Source: DASXZH01 sp036502005 | GTDB taxonomy: Bacteria > Armatimonadota > Fimbriimonadia > Fimbriimonadales > Fimbriimonadaceae | Length of the DNA stretch: 16,456 bases | Reading direction: 5' to 3' | NCBI GenBank assembly: GCA_036502005.1 | Contig: DASXZH010000040.1 | Coordinates: forward strand, 1 to 16,456 | Shown: piece by piece, positions 1 to 7,643 of the stretch | Layout of the letters: each line of letters opens with the position of its first letter | How positions within the stretch are numbered: position 1 is the stretch's first letter | Made by a program: the position numbers and the translations under genes | Notes under the pieces: generated by a model | The model's database searches: none | What the model was told of the DNA's origin: nothing | The model's input: the letters and a program-made list of their open reading frames with translations, nothing else

Positions 1-93
1 CTTGTTTCCTTTATGAAGTACGACCTCGGATACATTGATCTGGAAGAGAAAACCCTGCAACCGCTCCAAAATCCATTTGGGCTAAAGGTGTAA
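1..93 (+). CDS. IS481/IS3-superfamily transposase, C-terminal fragment
   Basis: Frame 1 is open from the window edge and ends at TAA 91-93. The 30 visible residues read LVSFMKYDLGYIDLEEKTLQ and end QNPFGLKV. I recognise this as the usual tail of rve-type (DDE integrase-core) transposases of the IS481-like group, where a VSFMxYDLG(Y/F) stretch and a final NPFG(P)KV are typical. The catalytic domain lies outside the window, so intactness cannot be judged. The stop codon falls inside the first of two direct repeats that appear to form the right end of the element. It is the only sign of an insertion sequence in the window and it sits about 55 bp from tRNA-Arg. The family call is from memory of the tail motif. 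Confidence 0.7.
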   Translation, partial: LVSFMKYDLGYIDLEEKTLQPLQNPFGLKV

Positions 94-133
94 CCTATGT
101 GTCCGGAACGATTTGTAACCCATGTGTCCGGAA
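90..133 (+). repeat. IS right-end tandem direct repeats (2 x 19 bp, 25-bp period)
   Basis: Two 19-bp copies, 90-108 and 115-133, differ at one base (T96 versus C121). Each contains the core TATGTGTCCGGAA or CATGTGTCCGGAA. A 25-bp period right after the transposase stop suggests repeated transposase-binding sites at the element end. The end of the IS probably lies around 133-140, just outside the tRNA CCA at 149. The left end is not in the window, so true inverted repeats could not be checked. Confidence 0.6.
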
Positions 134-148
134 TGCACCCCCCAAAGA

Positions 149-224
149 TGGCGCGGCTGAAGGGATTCGAACCCCCGACATTCTCCTTCGGAGGGAGACA
201 CTCTATCCACTGAGCTACAGCCGC
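149..224 (-). tRNA. tRNA-Arg (anticodon CCG), CCA encoded
   Basis: The reverse complement folds as a full cloverleaf of 76 nt. The acceptor stem is GCGGCTG / CAGCCGC, followed by U8 A9 and a D stem GCTC...GAGT. The anticodon stem is TCTCC / GGAGA with loop CTCCGAA, giving anticodon CCG. The T arm is GGGGG-TTCGAAT-CCCTT with two G-U pairs. Discriminator G73 and a genomically encoded CCA (149-151) follow. It decodes CGG arginine codons. No T-rich terminator is visible after it. The IS end lies roughly 10-15 bp beyond the CCA. Confidence 0.96.
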
Positions 225-239
225 GCGGCTATTGCTTTA

Positions 240-268
240 AGTCTACACCCACGCTAGCGGCGATCCAA
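240..268 (-). promoter_or_regulatory. Putative promoter of tRNA-Arg
   Basis: On the minus strand a -35-like TTGGAT (263-268) is followed, after a 17-bp spacer, by TAGACT (240-245). This would place the start of transcription near 232, eight bases before the tRNA 5' end at 224. The -35 matches the consensus weakly (TTG only). The site overlaps the last codons of the neighbouring 471-residue gene, so the tRNA may also be read through from that gene. Confidence 0.4.
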
Positions 269-1669
269 ATCAATAAGCATTTTCGGGCCTAAGTTTGAAG
301 ATTCATTGGGCCAGTTCATAAGATACAGGCGCTCCTCAGGTCCAACTTTCTCCTCTATATGCTCGTGAATACGGCCAGCTTTGTCAACTCTCTGCGAGAG
401 CTGCCGCATTGCCTCGGCGGTTGGCCTTTGCTCGGCAATCTGAACTCCGCTTTGCAAGGTGCGCGCCCACTCCAAGAACTGATCCTGCGCCAACGAGAAC
501 TCTTGCGGAACATCGGGCATAGAGGCCAACTCCAGTTTTTCCCGGTTCGCATCCGCTTCGATATGGGCAAGGCTTTCTTCGACGTGCCGGCCCTTAGAAA
601 TTTCTGTCAGATTCTCCTGAACGTCCTCAAGCTCCCGTTCGACAGGCTGGAGGCGCTGCAAGTAGGATGTGACGGCTGAGTCGTTTGTCCCACTTGACCT
701 CTTGCCCCATTGATAGCCGACAAATAGCAGGGCAGCACTTAAGATGGTCGCCAGGGTCGTCTTTCCTGCAAACGACAGATAACGATAGCGCCGTTCTTCT
801 CGCCGCAAATATCGCTTCTTTCCTCCAAGAGGCTCCGTCCAAACGCAATTCGCAGGCCCATATAATTGCTCAGCTTCGAATTTTGAAAGAATCATTCCTT
901 CGTGATAGTTCGTGCTGGTGGCCCAGTCGTAAAAGGCAGCGAAGTTGCACTCCCAGGCACTCGAGTTGGCCCCAACGCCCTGCAGTTTCGCCCAAATGGT
1001 ATAAAGCTGACTCTTCGATTCTCCATCCCGGCTAAGGCCGTGCATTTGGCGAAGGTCGCCGGTTCCTCCCGCGCAGCCGCAGGAGGCAGACCTACCGGAA
1101 AGAAGCGCTGACTTCAAAACATCGCGAATCGAGCCACAGTAGCACTCGCACTCATAAATCGGCCTATTTCGGAGACCAACTCTCTTTCTTCCTGCATAAC
1201 ACCTCACCGTCCATAAGCCAAATGTGTCCCCAGGCTGTATATCTCTCTGCGGCTTTAGGGCCAAGCAGCCGCAACTGGTGGATTTCCCGCTGATTAGGCT
1301 GGCGATTGCGACATTGCGGACGGTGCCGCAAACACAGCGGCACGGAACCTTGACTCTGCCATCTGAGATCCGGTCTCCAATAACCGTCCACGATCCAAAA
1401 ACCTCACCGGTGGTTGGCTGCCTTTTGCCAAGTTTGATGCAGCCACACGATTTTGTGGCGCCTCGTTTTAGGTCCGGCAGTGGAACAACTTTTTCCTGGC
1501 CGCAATCGCACCGGACCGGTATCCCCTTGCTAACTGTCCCATTTCGGGTTATAAAAGTGGTCTCTTCACCAACTACGGTGAGTTGCCCGAAGCGCAAACC
1601 AATAACGCATCTAGATGCGACGGCATCCTGGCCACTCGGGCCATGATGGTAAGAGGTTTCCGCTCCCAT
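254..1669 (-). CDS. Triple CxCG...SCGC zinc-knuckle-like protein with membrane helix and coiled coil
   Basis: This is a 471-residue protein of unknown function. It has three tandem copies (about 23-79, 88-137, 147-200) of a module that starts (V/F)GxxTV and ends with a CxCG and an SCGC pair: C54/C56 with C75/C77, C112/C114 with C133/C135, and C176/C178 with C197/C199. Four cysteines per copy suggest a zinc knuckle. Residues 207-280 match the block that commonly follows such repeats in phage proteins, with LYxIW near 222, FYDWA near 246 and NCVW near 274. A basic stretch (282-297), one predicted membrane helix (about 303-320) and a long charged, helical, coiled-coil-like tail (337-445) follow. 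The first half looks phage-derived; the tail does not belong to that family and suggests a fusion. The ATG at 1667-1669 lacks a clear Shine-Dalgarno sequence, and a TTG just before the first repeat is an alternative start. Function is not inferable. Confidence 0.75.
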   Translation of the reverse strand: MGAETSYHHGPSGQDAVASRCVIGLRFGQLTVVGEETTFITRNGTVSKGIPVRCDCGQEKVVPLPDLKRGATKSCGCIKLGKRQPTTGEVFGSWTVIGDRISDGRVKVPCRCVCGTVRNVAIASLISGKSTSCGCLALKPQRDIQPGDTFGLWTVRCYAGRKRVGLRNRPIYECECYCGSIRDVLKSALLSGRSASCGCAGGTGDLRQMHGLSRDGESKSQLYTIWAKLQGVGANSSAWECNFAAFYDWATSTNYHEGMILSKFEAEQLYGPANCVWTEPLGGKKRYLRREERRYRYLSFAGKTTLATILSAALLFVGYQWGKRSSGTNDSAVTSYLQRLQPVERELEDVQENLTEISKGRHVEESLAHIEADANREKLELASMPDVPQEFSLAQDQFLEWARTLQSGVQIAEQRPTAEAMRQLSQRVDKAGRIHEHIEEKVGPEERLYLMNWPNESSNLGPKMLIDLDRR

Positions 1670-1768
1670 AAGGCTATGCTACCGGATGATCGGCCCTTAG
1701 GTTCCATTAGTCCCACGTGATGCCACCGTTGACATATTTCCATTTAAGAAACGTTGTAACCTAGATAG

Positions 1769-2446
1769 ATGCTCGCCTGCCTGTTTGCCCTAGCTTTTAT
1801 CCAACAACCTTTCAAGCAGGCGCCAGCAAACCAATACAAGCACCAAACCGTCGCGGGCTTTTCTTTTCTGATCAGTCCGGACGCGGAATCCGATCCCGAA
1901 GAACTTGGACCCGCACTTGCCCAAACCAAGATCGATTTAGAAAACGTCCGTAAGGTGCTACCCCCGAAGGCGTTTGACAAAATCAAGGGCACAAGAATCT
2001 GGGTCGAGAAGGCCGATCCCAACACGCCACTGCTCGTCTACCATCCTAATGCAGAATGGTTGAAAGAGCACGGTTACAACCCAGAAATGGCCGAGTGCGT
2101 GGAGATCGGAAACTTGAAACATGTGATCGAGTGGCATCACATCCAGCCCATGATGTTTTTGCACGAACTCAGCCACGCTTATAACCAGCAAGTCTTGGGA
2201 TGGGATTATCCCCCGATTAAGAAAACCTATGACGACGCGGTGGCAAGCACAAAATACGAGAGCGTTCCTTTTGTGTTGGGCGGGCTCAAAAGGGCTTATG
2301 CCCTAACCAATGAAAAAGAGTATTTCGCCGAGCTTTCGGAGGCTTATTTCGGTAAAAACGACTTCTATCCCTTCGTCCGGGAGGACTTGAAGAAGTTCGA
2401 TCGGGAGGGCTACGAGGTCGTAAGGACAGCTTGGAACAAGCGCTAA
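1769..2446 (+). CDS. Secreted HExxH zinc metalloprotease (ATLF-like, gluzincin)
   Basis: The 225-residue protein carries a short hydrophobic N-terminus (about 1-11), consistent with a signal peptide. HELSH at 132-136 supplies two zinc-binding histidines and the catalytic glutamate. E188 in YFAELSEAYFG is the probable third ligand, the gluzincin arrangement seen in proteins related to the anthrax lethal-factor catalytic fold. The tail with YFGKNDFYPF and DREGYEVV resembles the conserved end of small bacterial metallopeptidases of this group. Substrate is unknown; action outside the cytoplasm is inferred. The ATG at 1769 has no Shine-Dalgarno sequence. A TTGACA at 1729-1734 with TGTAAC at 1755-1760 (20-bp spacer, too long for a standard promoter) would give a nearly leaderless message. 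It is isolated, facing the Rel/Dtd unit tail to tail. Confidence 0.8.
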   Translation: MLACLFALAFIQQPFKQAPANQYKHQTVAGFSFLISPDAESDPEELGPALAQTKIDLENVRKVLPPKAFDKIKGTRIWVEKADPNTPLLVYHPNAEWLKEHGYNPEMAECVEIGNLKHVIEWHHIQPMMFLHELSHAYNQQVLGWDYPPIKKTYDDAVASTKYESVPFVLGGLKRAYALTNEKEYFAELSEAYFGKNDFYPFVREDLKKFDREGYEVVRTAWNKR

Positions 2447-2499
2447 TCTGCGAGATAGCACATTGAGGTCTCGTCTCCCAATTTCTGCATAAGTCCTTT

Positions 2500-2530
2500 C
2501 CTCCTTTCCCAAGGAGGGATCGAGGGAGGA
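2500..2530 (+). repeat. Small intergenic hairpin element
   Basis: CCTCCTT (2500-2506) and AAGGAGG (2511-2517) form a perfect 7-bp stem with loop TCCC, followed by GATCGAGGGAGGA, which offers a second, competing partner for the left arm. It lies between the convergent metalloprotease and dtd genes. There is no T-run, so an intrinsic terminator is unlikely. Its layout loosely recalls the elements at 9355 and 16367, but the core sequence differs. Confidence 0.45.
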
Positions 2531-2597
2531 TGGCGACGGGCACCCGAATAATTAGCGCTACGAAACCAACGCCAGGAAAACTGGAACTAGTGAAAAA

Positions 2598-3047
2598 TTA
2601 AACGCCCGGAACGACTTCAACAACCAGAGTCACCGGTCCATCGTTCAAGACTTCAACCTGCATATCCGCGCCAAAGATCCCCTCTTCGACGTGGCAACCC
2701 AAAGCCCGTAAACCGGCCGTAAAGGAATCAAACAACTCCTTCCCACGATCAAAAGGAGCGGCCGCTACAAAGCTAGGACGCCGCTGCTTCATGGCATCGC
2801 CGTAAAGCGTAAAGTTGGAAACAGCCAGAATAGACCCACCCACATCTTTTAAGGATAAATTCATCTTGCCCGCTTCGTCGTTGAAGATCCGCATGCCAAC
2901 AACCCGGTCCGCCAGCTTCAAAGCGTCGCCTTCAGTATCGTCTTTATGGGCGCCGGCAAGCACTAGCAGGCCAACGCCAATAGAACCCACAACCTCTCCG
3001 TCTACCGAAACCGAGGCGGAGGAAACGCGCTGAACGACTGCCTTCAC
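2598..3047 (-). CDS. dtd: D-aminoacyl-tRNA deacylase
   Basis: The 149-residue enzyme hydrolyses D-amino acids (and Gly from tRNA-Ala) mischarged on tRNAs, a cytosolic proofreading step. It starts MKAVVQRVSSASVSVDGE, the standard DTD opening. It carries SNFTLYGD at 77-84 (the SQFTLxAD active-site motif) and NDGPVT at 135-140 (the Gly-cisPro motif, usually NSGPVT). Length is normal for the family. The start is GTG at 3045-3047, embedded in the end of rel: the overlap reads GTGA, with the rel stop TGA at 3044-3046, so translation is probably coupled. The rel-dtd pairing is common in bacteria. Confidence 0.96.
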   Translation of the reverse strand: MKAVVQRVSSASVSVDGEVVGSIGVGLLVLAGAHKDDTEGDALKLADRVVGMRIFNDEAGKMNLSLKDVGGSILAVSNFTLYGDAMKQRRPSFVAAAPFDRGKELFDSFTAGLRALGCHVEEGIFGADMQVEVLNDGPVTLVVEVVPGV

Positions 3048-5272
3048 TTAGCAGCAGACCGCCCAAACATCCTCAAAATGCTGATCACGTCGGAGAAGTT
3101 GCCGATCTTGGTGAACACCTGCTGTAAGTGTTCGGTGTCCCTAACGTCGATCGTCACTTCAATCTCAGCCGTATGATTGGGCAGAGTTTTTACTTTGGCG
3201 GCGGACACATTTGTCTTAGATTCGCCGAAAATCGTGCTTATATCCATCAGCAGGCCCTGCCTGTTTACTGAAATAATCTTGAGCACGACCGCATATGGGT
3301 TGCCATCGGGCGGCCATTCCAGGGGCAACATGCGCTCTGGCTCTGTTGTTTGATAGGCCGTCACGTTGGGGCAGCTACGGCGGTGGATCATGATTCCCCG
3401 GCCGCGCGTCACGTAACCCACCACATCATCGCCCGGGATCGGATCGCAGCATTTCGCCCGCCGAAGCATAACATCGTCGATTCCGCCCGTCGAGAGCGTT
3501 AGCTTCCCTTCTTTCGTGCGGGTGGTCTGGATTTGGTCGACCACCGGCTCCGGCACCGTTCCGCGCAGTTTGGTGGCAATGCTGTGCACGGTCGCGAGGC
3601 CGCAACCAACCTTGGCCAGCACATCTGTCCCGGTCTCACAACCTTCAACCTGGTTCGCGATTGTCAGCAACTTGTCGTCCGAAAGATAGGGTTTCGGATC
3701 GACGCCCATGCTTTTGAACTCTTTCTCCAGCGCTTCCCTGCCGCGAATCGCATCCTGGAATTTGCTCAACTTCCGGAAATGGCTTCGCAGTTTATTGCGC
3801 GCGTGGCTGGACTTCACAAACTCCATCCAGTCCAGGCTTGGCTGGGCATTGGATCGGGTAATCAGCTCAACCACATCCCCGTTTTGAAGCTGGGTATTCA
3901 GGGGCACGATCATGCCGTTCACCTTGCCGCCAACCACCGTTAGACCAAGCTGGGTGTGGACGCGGAAAGCAAAATCAATAGGCGTCGACCCAAAAGGCAG
4001 GTCCACCACGTCGCCTTTTGGCGTAAATACAAAAACTTGCTCCGAAAAGAGATCGGTCGATAAAGAGCGTAGAAAATCGCTGCTAGATTTAGCATCCGAA
4101 GACCAGTCGAACAACTGCTCGCGCAAGTGGGAAAGCCGGGTTGTTTCTGTCAAAGGCGCGCGCCCTTCCTTATAGGTCCAGTGGGCGGCTACGCCGTACT
4201 CAGCAACCGCGTGCATATCTCGGGTTCTGATCTGGACTTCCAGCGGCTCACCGGAAGGGCCGACCACCTTTGTGTGAAGCGACTGGTAGCCGTTTGGCTT
4301 GGGCTTGGCAATGTAATCGTAAAACAGCCCGGGAATCGGCATCCAGAGGTCGTGAACAATGCCCAGCGCGAGGTAGCAGTCGGGGTTTTCAGCCACTATC
4401 ACCCGCATGGCAAGAAGATCGTATATCTCCTCGAACTGAAGACCCTGTTTGACCATCTTGTTATAGATGCTATAGAGGTGCTTGGGGCGGCCATTTACCT
4501 CAACCCCTTTCAGACCCCTGCTCTCAAGGTGCTCCTTAATCTGAACAATGGCGGTCGCCAGCTCGGCTTGCCTGTCCCCTCTTGACTTCGAAACCAGCTC
4601 CTTTACGCGGTTGTATTCTGCCGGATGGAGGTGCATAAAGGACAAATCCTCTAACTGCCACTTGATCTCCCAAATTCCCAATCGGGCGGCAAGCGGGGCG
4701 TAGATATCAAGCGTCTCATTGGCTATGCGGTGGCGTTTTTCCGGCGCGACAGCTTCCAAAGTTTGCATGTTGTGCAAGCGGTCGGCAAGCTTGATGATGA
4801 TGACGCGGAAGTCTTTGGCCATCGCTAAAAGCATCTTGCGAAGGCTTTCTTCGGCGCGGTTCGTTTCCGCGACTGCCCTTTGCCGGTCGGTGGCTTCCGT
4901 TGGGATTTTGAACTTTAACTTGGTGAGCCCATCGACGATCTGGAGAACATCCTGGCCGAAGGTTTCCGCGATAACATCGCGTGAAACAGTCGAGCAGTCT
5001 TCCAAAACATCGTGCAAAAGGGCGGCGACGATGCTGTCATCGTCCATCCGCAACTCTGCGATGACGCGCGCTACAGAAAGCGGATGCGAAATGTAAGGAT
5101 CGCCCGATTCGCGAAGCTGCCCTGTGTGGGCGCTTTCCGCCAGGAAATAAGCATAGCGGATGCGTTTTAGGTTTGAATCCGGCCTTTGGGCACGAATGAT
5201 CTGCAGAAGATCATGAAGCTCCTGAGGTTCTTCCCAACTATGTGATATTTCAAATGCCGGTGCCGCAGTCAT
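3044..5272 (-). CDS. rel: Bifunctional (p)ppGpp synthetase/hydrolase, Rel/SpoT type
   Basis: The 742-residue long RelA/SpoT homologue makes and degrades the stringent-response alarmone (p)ppGpp. The HD hydrolase domain is complete: H63, H87-D88, E91-D92 and RLHNM at 165-169. The synthetase domain follows, with GRPKHLYSIY near 261-270, D285, PKPNGYQSLHT at 324-334 and E345 in EVQIRT. A TGS domain is at about 411-473, a CC...H...C domain (C608, C609, H630, C634) at about 605-636, and a C-terminal ACT domain at about 660-735. The motif before NGYQSLH reads LFYD (316-319), whereas bifunctional enzymes usually have RxKD and monofunctional RelA has ExDD. A GGAG sequence lies about 11 bases before the ATG at 5270-5272. 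It is the first gene of a unit with dtd. Confidence 0.96.
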   Translation of the reverse strand: MTAAPAFEISHSWEEPQELHDLLQIIRAQRPDSNLKRIRYAYFLAESAHTGQLRESGDPYISHPLSVARVIAELRMDDDSIVAALLHDVLEDCSTVSRDVIAETFGQDVLQIVDGLTKLKFKIPTEATDRQRAVAETNRAEESLRKMLLAMAKDFRVIIIKLADRLHNMQTLEAVAPEKRHRIANETLDIYAPLAARLGIWEIKWQLEDLSFMHLHPAEYNRVKELVSKSRGDRQAELATAIVQIKEHLESRGLKGVEVNGRPKHLYSIYNKMVKQGLQFEEIYDLLAMRVIVAENPDCYLALGIVHDLWMPIPGLFYDYIAKPKPNGYQSLHTKVVGPSGEPLEVQIRTRDMHAVAEYGVAAHWTYKEGRAPLTETTRLSHLREQLFDWSSDAKSSSDFLRSLSTDLFSEQVFVFTPKGDVVDLPFGSTPIDFAFRVHTQLGLTVVGGKVNGMIVPLNTQLQNGDVVELITRSNAQPSLDWMEFVKSSHARNKLRSHFRKLSKFQDAIRGREALEKEFKSMGVDPKPYLSDDKLLTIANQVEGCETGTDVLAKVGCGLATVHSIATKLRGTVPEPVVDQIQTTRTKEGKLTLSTGGIDDVMLRRAKCCDPIPGDDVVGYVTRGRGIMIHRRSCPNVTAYQTTEPERMLPLEWPPDGNPYAVVLKIISVNRQGLLMDISTIFGESKTNVSAAKVKTLPNHTAEIEVTIDVRDTEHLQQVFTKIGNFSDVISILRMFGRSAAK

Positions 5273-5325
5273 GGTGGCGCTTCTCCGAAGCCGGTAGCGC
5301 CATTGCTCACCGTTCGAATTCCTAA

Positions 5326-5354
5326 AGTATAACCGTGGATGGCAGGCACTACAG
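5326..5354 (-). promoter_or_regulatory. Putative promoter of rel-dtd
   Basis: On the minus strand TATACT (5326-5331) is a good -10 box, with CTGTAG (5349-5354) at a 17-bp spacing as a poor -35. It would give a leader of about 45 nt before the rel ATG at 5272. The -10 match is the main support. Confidence 0.35.
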
Positions 5355-5410
5355 CGTGTCTTTTACGCTCTTCACTAATTCAACGAAATTTGGCCGTTCT
5401 ATGGCACAAA

Positions 5411-5905
5411 TTAAGGCTTTTTCGGCCCCGTGGGCTGGTTAGCCAACAATTCAACCGCGTGGTTGAGCGCCTTTAGGTCGCTAATGTTTTGATCCCACTT
5501 TATCGTCCCATTTTTTGTATCCACACTGTAAAAATAGGCGGGTGAGCTGTTTTCAGAAAGAAGCGGAATTAAAACTCTTAAGTAAAATCTGCCAGCAAGA
5601 ACGTCATTGGTGCTGCAATCGACCCGACATTGCCCGTCTCCTCCGATCCAACTAATTTTCCCGTTAGCAATTGTGATGCTTTCCCTTGTGAAACGGGCCC
5701 AAAGATATACAAAGAATACGCCAAGGCCAACGCCGATCGCAAAAAATAGGACGTCCAAGATTAGCGTTCTATTATTGCTCCGACTGTCTAGCGTCGCAAG
5801 ATAGATGAAACCAACTGATATTACAAGTATTAAAAGGAGCACAGGCCGCCTTCTTTTATAGCTACAAGTGAGGGTCACATCCAAAGGGTCCGCCTGAATC
5901 AACAA
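5411..5905 (-). CDS. Hypothetical two-helix membrane protein
   Basis: The 164-residue protein is not one I recognise. It has two strongly hydrophobic segments (about 20-39 and 48-70) separated by a short polar loop. A soluble region follows, with a beta-rich start (ESITIANGKISWIGG, 75-89), and a C-terminal helix near 141-156. Two N-terminal helices plus a beta domain recall bacterial PH-like (bPH/YdbT-type) membrane proteins, but no specific motif confirms that. The predicted start is TTG at 5903-5905; a GTG at codon 10 is an alternative. Its DNA looks more AT-rich than the neighbours. It is flanked by intergenic DNA on both sides and has its own plausible promoter, so it appears monocistronic. 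Confidence 0.6.
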   Translation of the reverse strand: MLIQADPLDVTLTCSYKRRRPVLLLILVISVGFIYLATLDSRSNNRTLILDVLFFAIGVGLGVFFVYLWARFTRESITIANGKISWIGGDGQCRVDCSTNDVLAGRFYLRVLIPLLSENSSPAYFYSVDTKNGTIKWDQNISDLKALNHAVELLANQPTGPKKP

Positions 5906-5936
5906 GAGAGAATTAGCTTAATGCCAGATTAGAAAG

Positions 5937-5966
5937 ATTCTATATATTTCTAGTCCAGGGCTTCAA
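5937..5966 (-). promoter_or_regulatory. Putative promoter of the 164-residue membrane protein
   Basis: On the minus strand TTGAAG (5961-5966) is followed after 18 bp by TAGAAT (5937-5942), or after 16 bp by TATAGA (5939-5944). The leader would be about 25 nt to the TTG at 5905. The AT-rich sequence at 5930-5950 stands out from its surroundings. Confidence 0.4.
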
Positions 5967-6131
5967 TGTCTTCACCGAAAAGCACTCTATGACATGGAGG
6001 TCCCGTTCCTCCTGCGCAACTTCCTCACAAGTCTAGAACCTAGAAACTGAGACAGCAGACGAACGGTCCAACTTGACGGCTAAGAGTCGAAGGCAAAGAG
6101 AGCAATTCTGAAGCTGACCATCGGAATCGTT

Positions 6132-6180
6132 GTTCCGTCTCCGTTCTCCGTTCTCCGTTCTACTTTCTACGTTCTCCGCT
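6132..6180 (+). repeat. Heptamer tandem repeat array, CTCCGTT type (7 units)
   Basis: Seven consecutive 7-bp units are in perfect register: GTTCCGT, CTCCGTT three times (6139-6159), CTACTTT, CTACGTT, CTCCGCT. The array ends three bases before the stop codon of the downstream DUF1800 gene (6183). A shorter run with CTAGAAC and CTAGAAA lies near 6034-6050 in the same 277-bp gap (5906-6182), which otherwise holds only the promoter of the gene at 5905. Confidence 0.8.
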
Positions 6181-6182
6181 CG

Positions 6183-7643
6183 CTAGCACATCTGAAAGCC
6201 CGGCGTGGAGCTCATCAATTTAAACGCCTTGCGAATAATCGGGTTCGCCGTGTTCTGCTTTGCAAAGGCTTTCATCCCTCCGGAGGCATCTACCGACTTC
6301 ACCAAAAGCGCCTTCGTTTGCTCATCCAAAGGCATATCAAACCACGCGGCAAGGGCGTCTACAACGTCGCCCGTCGTTTGCGGCTTGAACTTCTCGTTAA
6401 TGCCCGTCCAGATGCCCACTAAAACGCCTCCCTGCCCCAGGAAATAATCCCCGATCCGCATTCGTTCCATCATCGAAGCCGAAGTGATCCAGTGGGTGCC
6501 CCAGCGCCAGCCGCTAACGTCTGGCGGGAAGAGCAGGGTCAAGCCCTGCTTCTGCATGATGTTGACCACGAAATAGCCCATATTCACCAGAGATCCGGCC
6601 GCCGGATCGGTGATACCGGGCTCCATATTGGCCTTGGTCGAAAAGGACTTTCCAAGATTCATTTGGCGCGCGAGGGCGATTGTGTAAGAGACAGGACTCT
6701 TAACAACGGCCCTCTCGCATTTGTCACTCCAGAACTCGTCGCAAGTGGCCATGTGCATCAGCACCGGCTTTATCTCAAAGTTGTTATCGACGTAGACCTG
6801 GCAAACCTTATCGAGCACGGCGGGTTCGGGATTGGGATAAACAAACCACTCCCACATCTTCTTCATTAAGAACTTCGGGTGAGCGGGTTGCTGGACAAGC
6901 AAATCAAACACCATTTCAGCATCGTAAGCTCGACGCTTGCCGAGGATGGTCTTGAAACCATCATCATGCAGCTCCGGGCAATCGCAGAAGCAAAACATGG
7001 GCCGTTCGGCCATCACGTTTTGCCGCACCTGTTCTTGATAGGTGGTATGAGGCGGGAAGTTGACCGAATACTTTACGGACCAACCGGTAAACGAGCGCGC
7101 CGCTTCTTTAACATCAGTTTCCGAGTAGTTGCCTACGCCGAGGGTAAACAGTTCCATCACTTCTCGGCCGAAGTTCTCATTTGGCTTGCCCTTGATGTTT
7201 GAATCCGAATCCAGCCATTGGATCATGGCGGGCGTGTGGGCAACCGAGCTTAACAGCTTCCTAAAATTGCCGTTCGCATTCGCCCGCAGCACTTCTAAAT
7301 AACCCAACATGGTGGGGCCATATTCGATCTTCGCGCCGCTGACTGCAAAATGGTTATGCCAGAAAAGGGCGAGATTCTCTTTTAGAGGCCGGTTCGTAAA
7401 GACCATCTGGTTTGCCCACCAGGAATAGAACCGCGAGTTGTCCAGGTTGACCTTGTCTTTGGTATCTACAAAAGCGAAAGACCACGGATCGACGTTGAAA
7501 TCCTCGTCGACGCCTTCATAGTGCATGAGGCGCGTAATCGCGCCGTCCACTCCCAATCTCGTATAGCTGTCCAATTCTGGCTGGCTGCAGCCCAACCCAA
7601 ACCGACGAAGAAGATGCGCGATTTTGTCTTTCGTATCAACCAT
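6183..7643 (-). CDS. DUF1800 family protein (second of a tandem pair)
   Basis: The 486-residue protein belongs to the DUF1800 family (PF08811), whose biochemical role is not settled. Family signatures visible are the opening DTKDKIAHLLRRFGLG, LFWHNHFAVSG, REVMELFTLGVGNY, FTGW, WEWFVYPNPEP and PPDVSGWRWGTHW. No signal peptide or membrane helix is seen. I chose ATG at 7641-7643 instead of the longer TTG start at 7670: it aligns with the start of the upstream paralogue, and AAGAGAAAG precedes it as a weak ribosome-binding site. It lies 48 bp downstream of the paralogue and is likely cotranscribed with it. By eye about 60% of positions match the neighbour in the central block, so the pair arose by duplication. 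DUF1800 genes are commonly next to DUF1501 genes; none is seen here. Confidence 0.9.
   Translation of the reverse strand: MVDTKDKIAHLLRRFGLGCSQPELDSYTRLGVDGAITRLMHYEGVDEDFNVDPWSFAFVDTKDKVNLDNSRFYSWWANQMVFTNRPLKENLALFWHNHFAVSGAKIEYGPTMLGYLEVLRANANGNFRKLLSSVAHTPAMIQWLDSDSNIKGKPNENFGREVMELFTLGVGNYSETDVKEAARSFTGWSVKYSVNFPPHTTYQEQVRQNVMAERPMFCFCDCPELHDDGFKTILGKRRAYDAEMVFDLLVQQPAHPKFLMKKMWEWFVYPNPEPAVLDKVCQVYVDNNFEIKPVLMHMATCDEFWSDKCERAVVKSPVSYTIALARQMNLGKSFSTKANMEPGITDPAAGSLVNMGYFVVNIMQKQGLTLLFPPDVSGWRWGTHWITSASMMERMRIGDYFLGQGGVLVGIWTGINEKFKPQTTGDVVDALAAWFDMPLDEQTKALLVKSVDASGGMKAFAKQNTANPIIRKAFKLMSSTPGFQMC

Noticed and set aside
2500..2530. Intrinsic terminator after the metalloprotease
   Set aside because: The hairpin has no T-run on either strand.
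6132..6180. CRISPR array
   Set aside because: Units are 7 bp without spacers; no 23-40 bp repeats or cas genes are present anywhere in the window.
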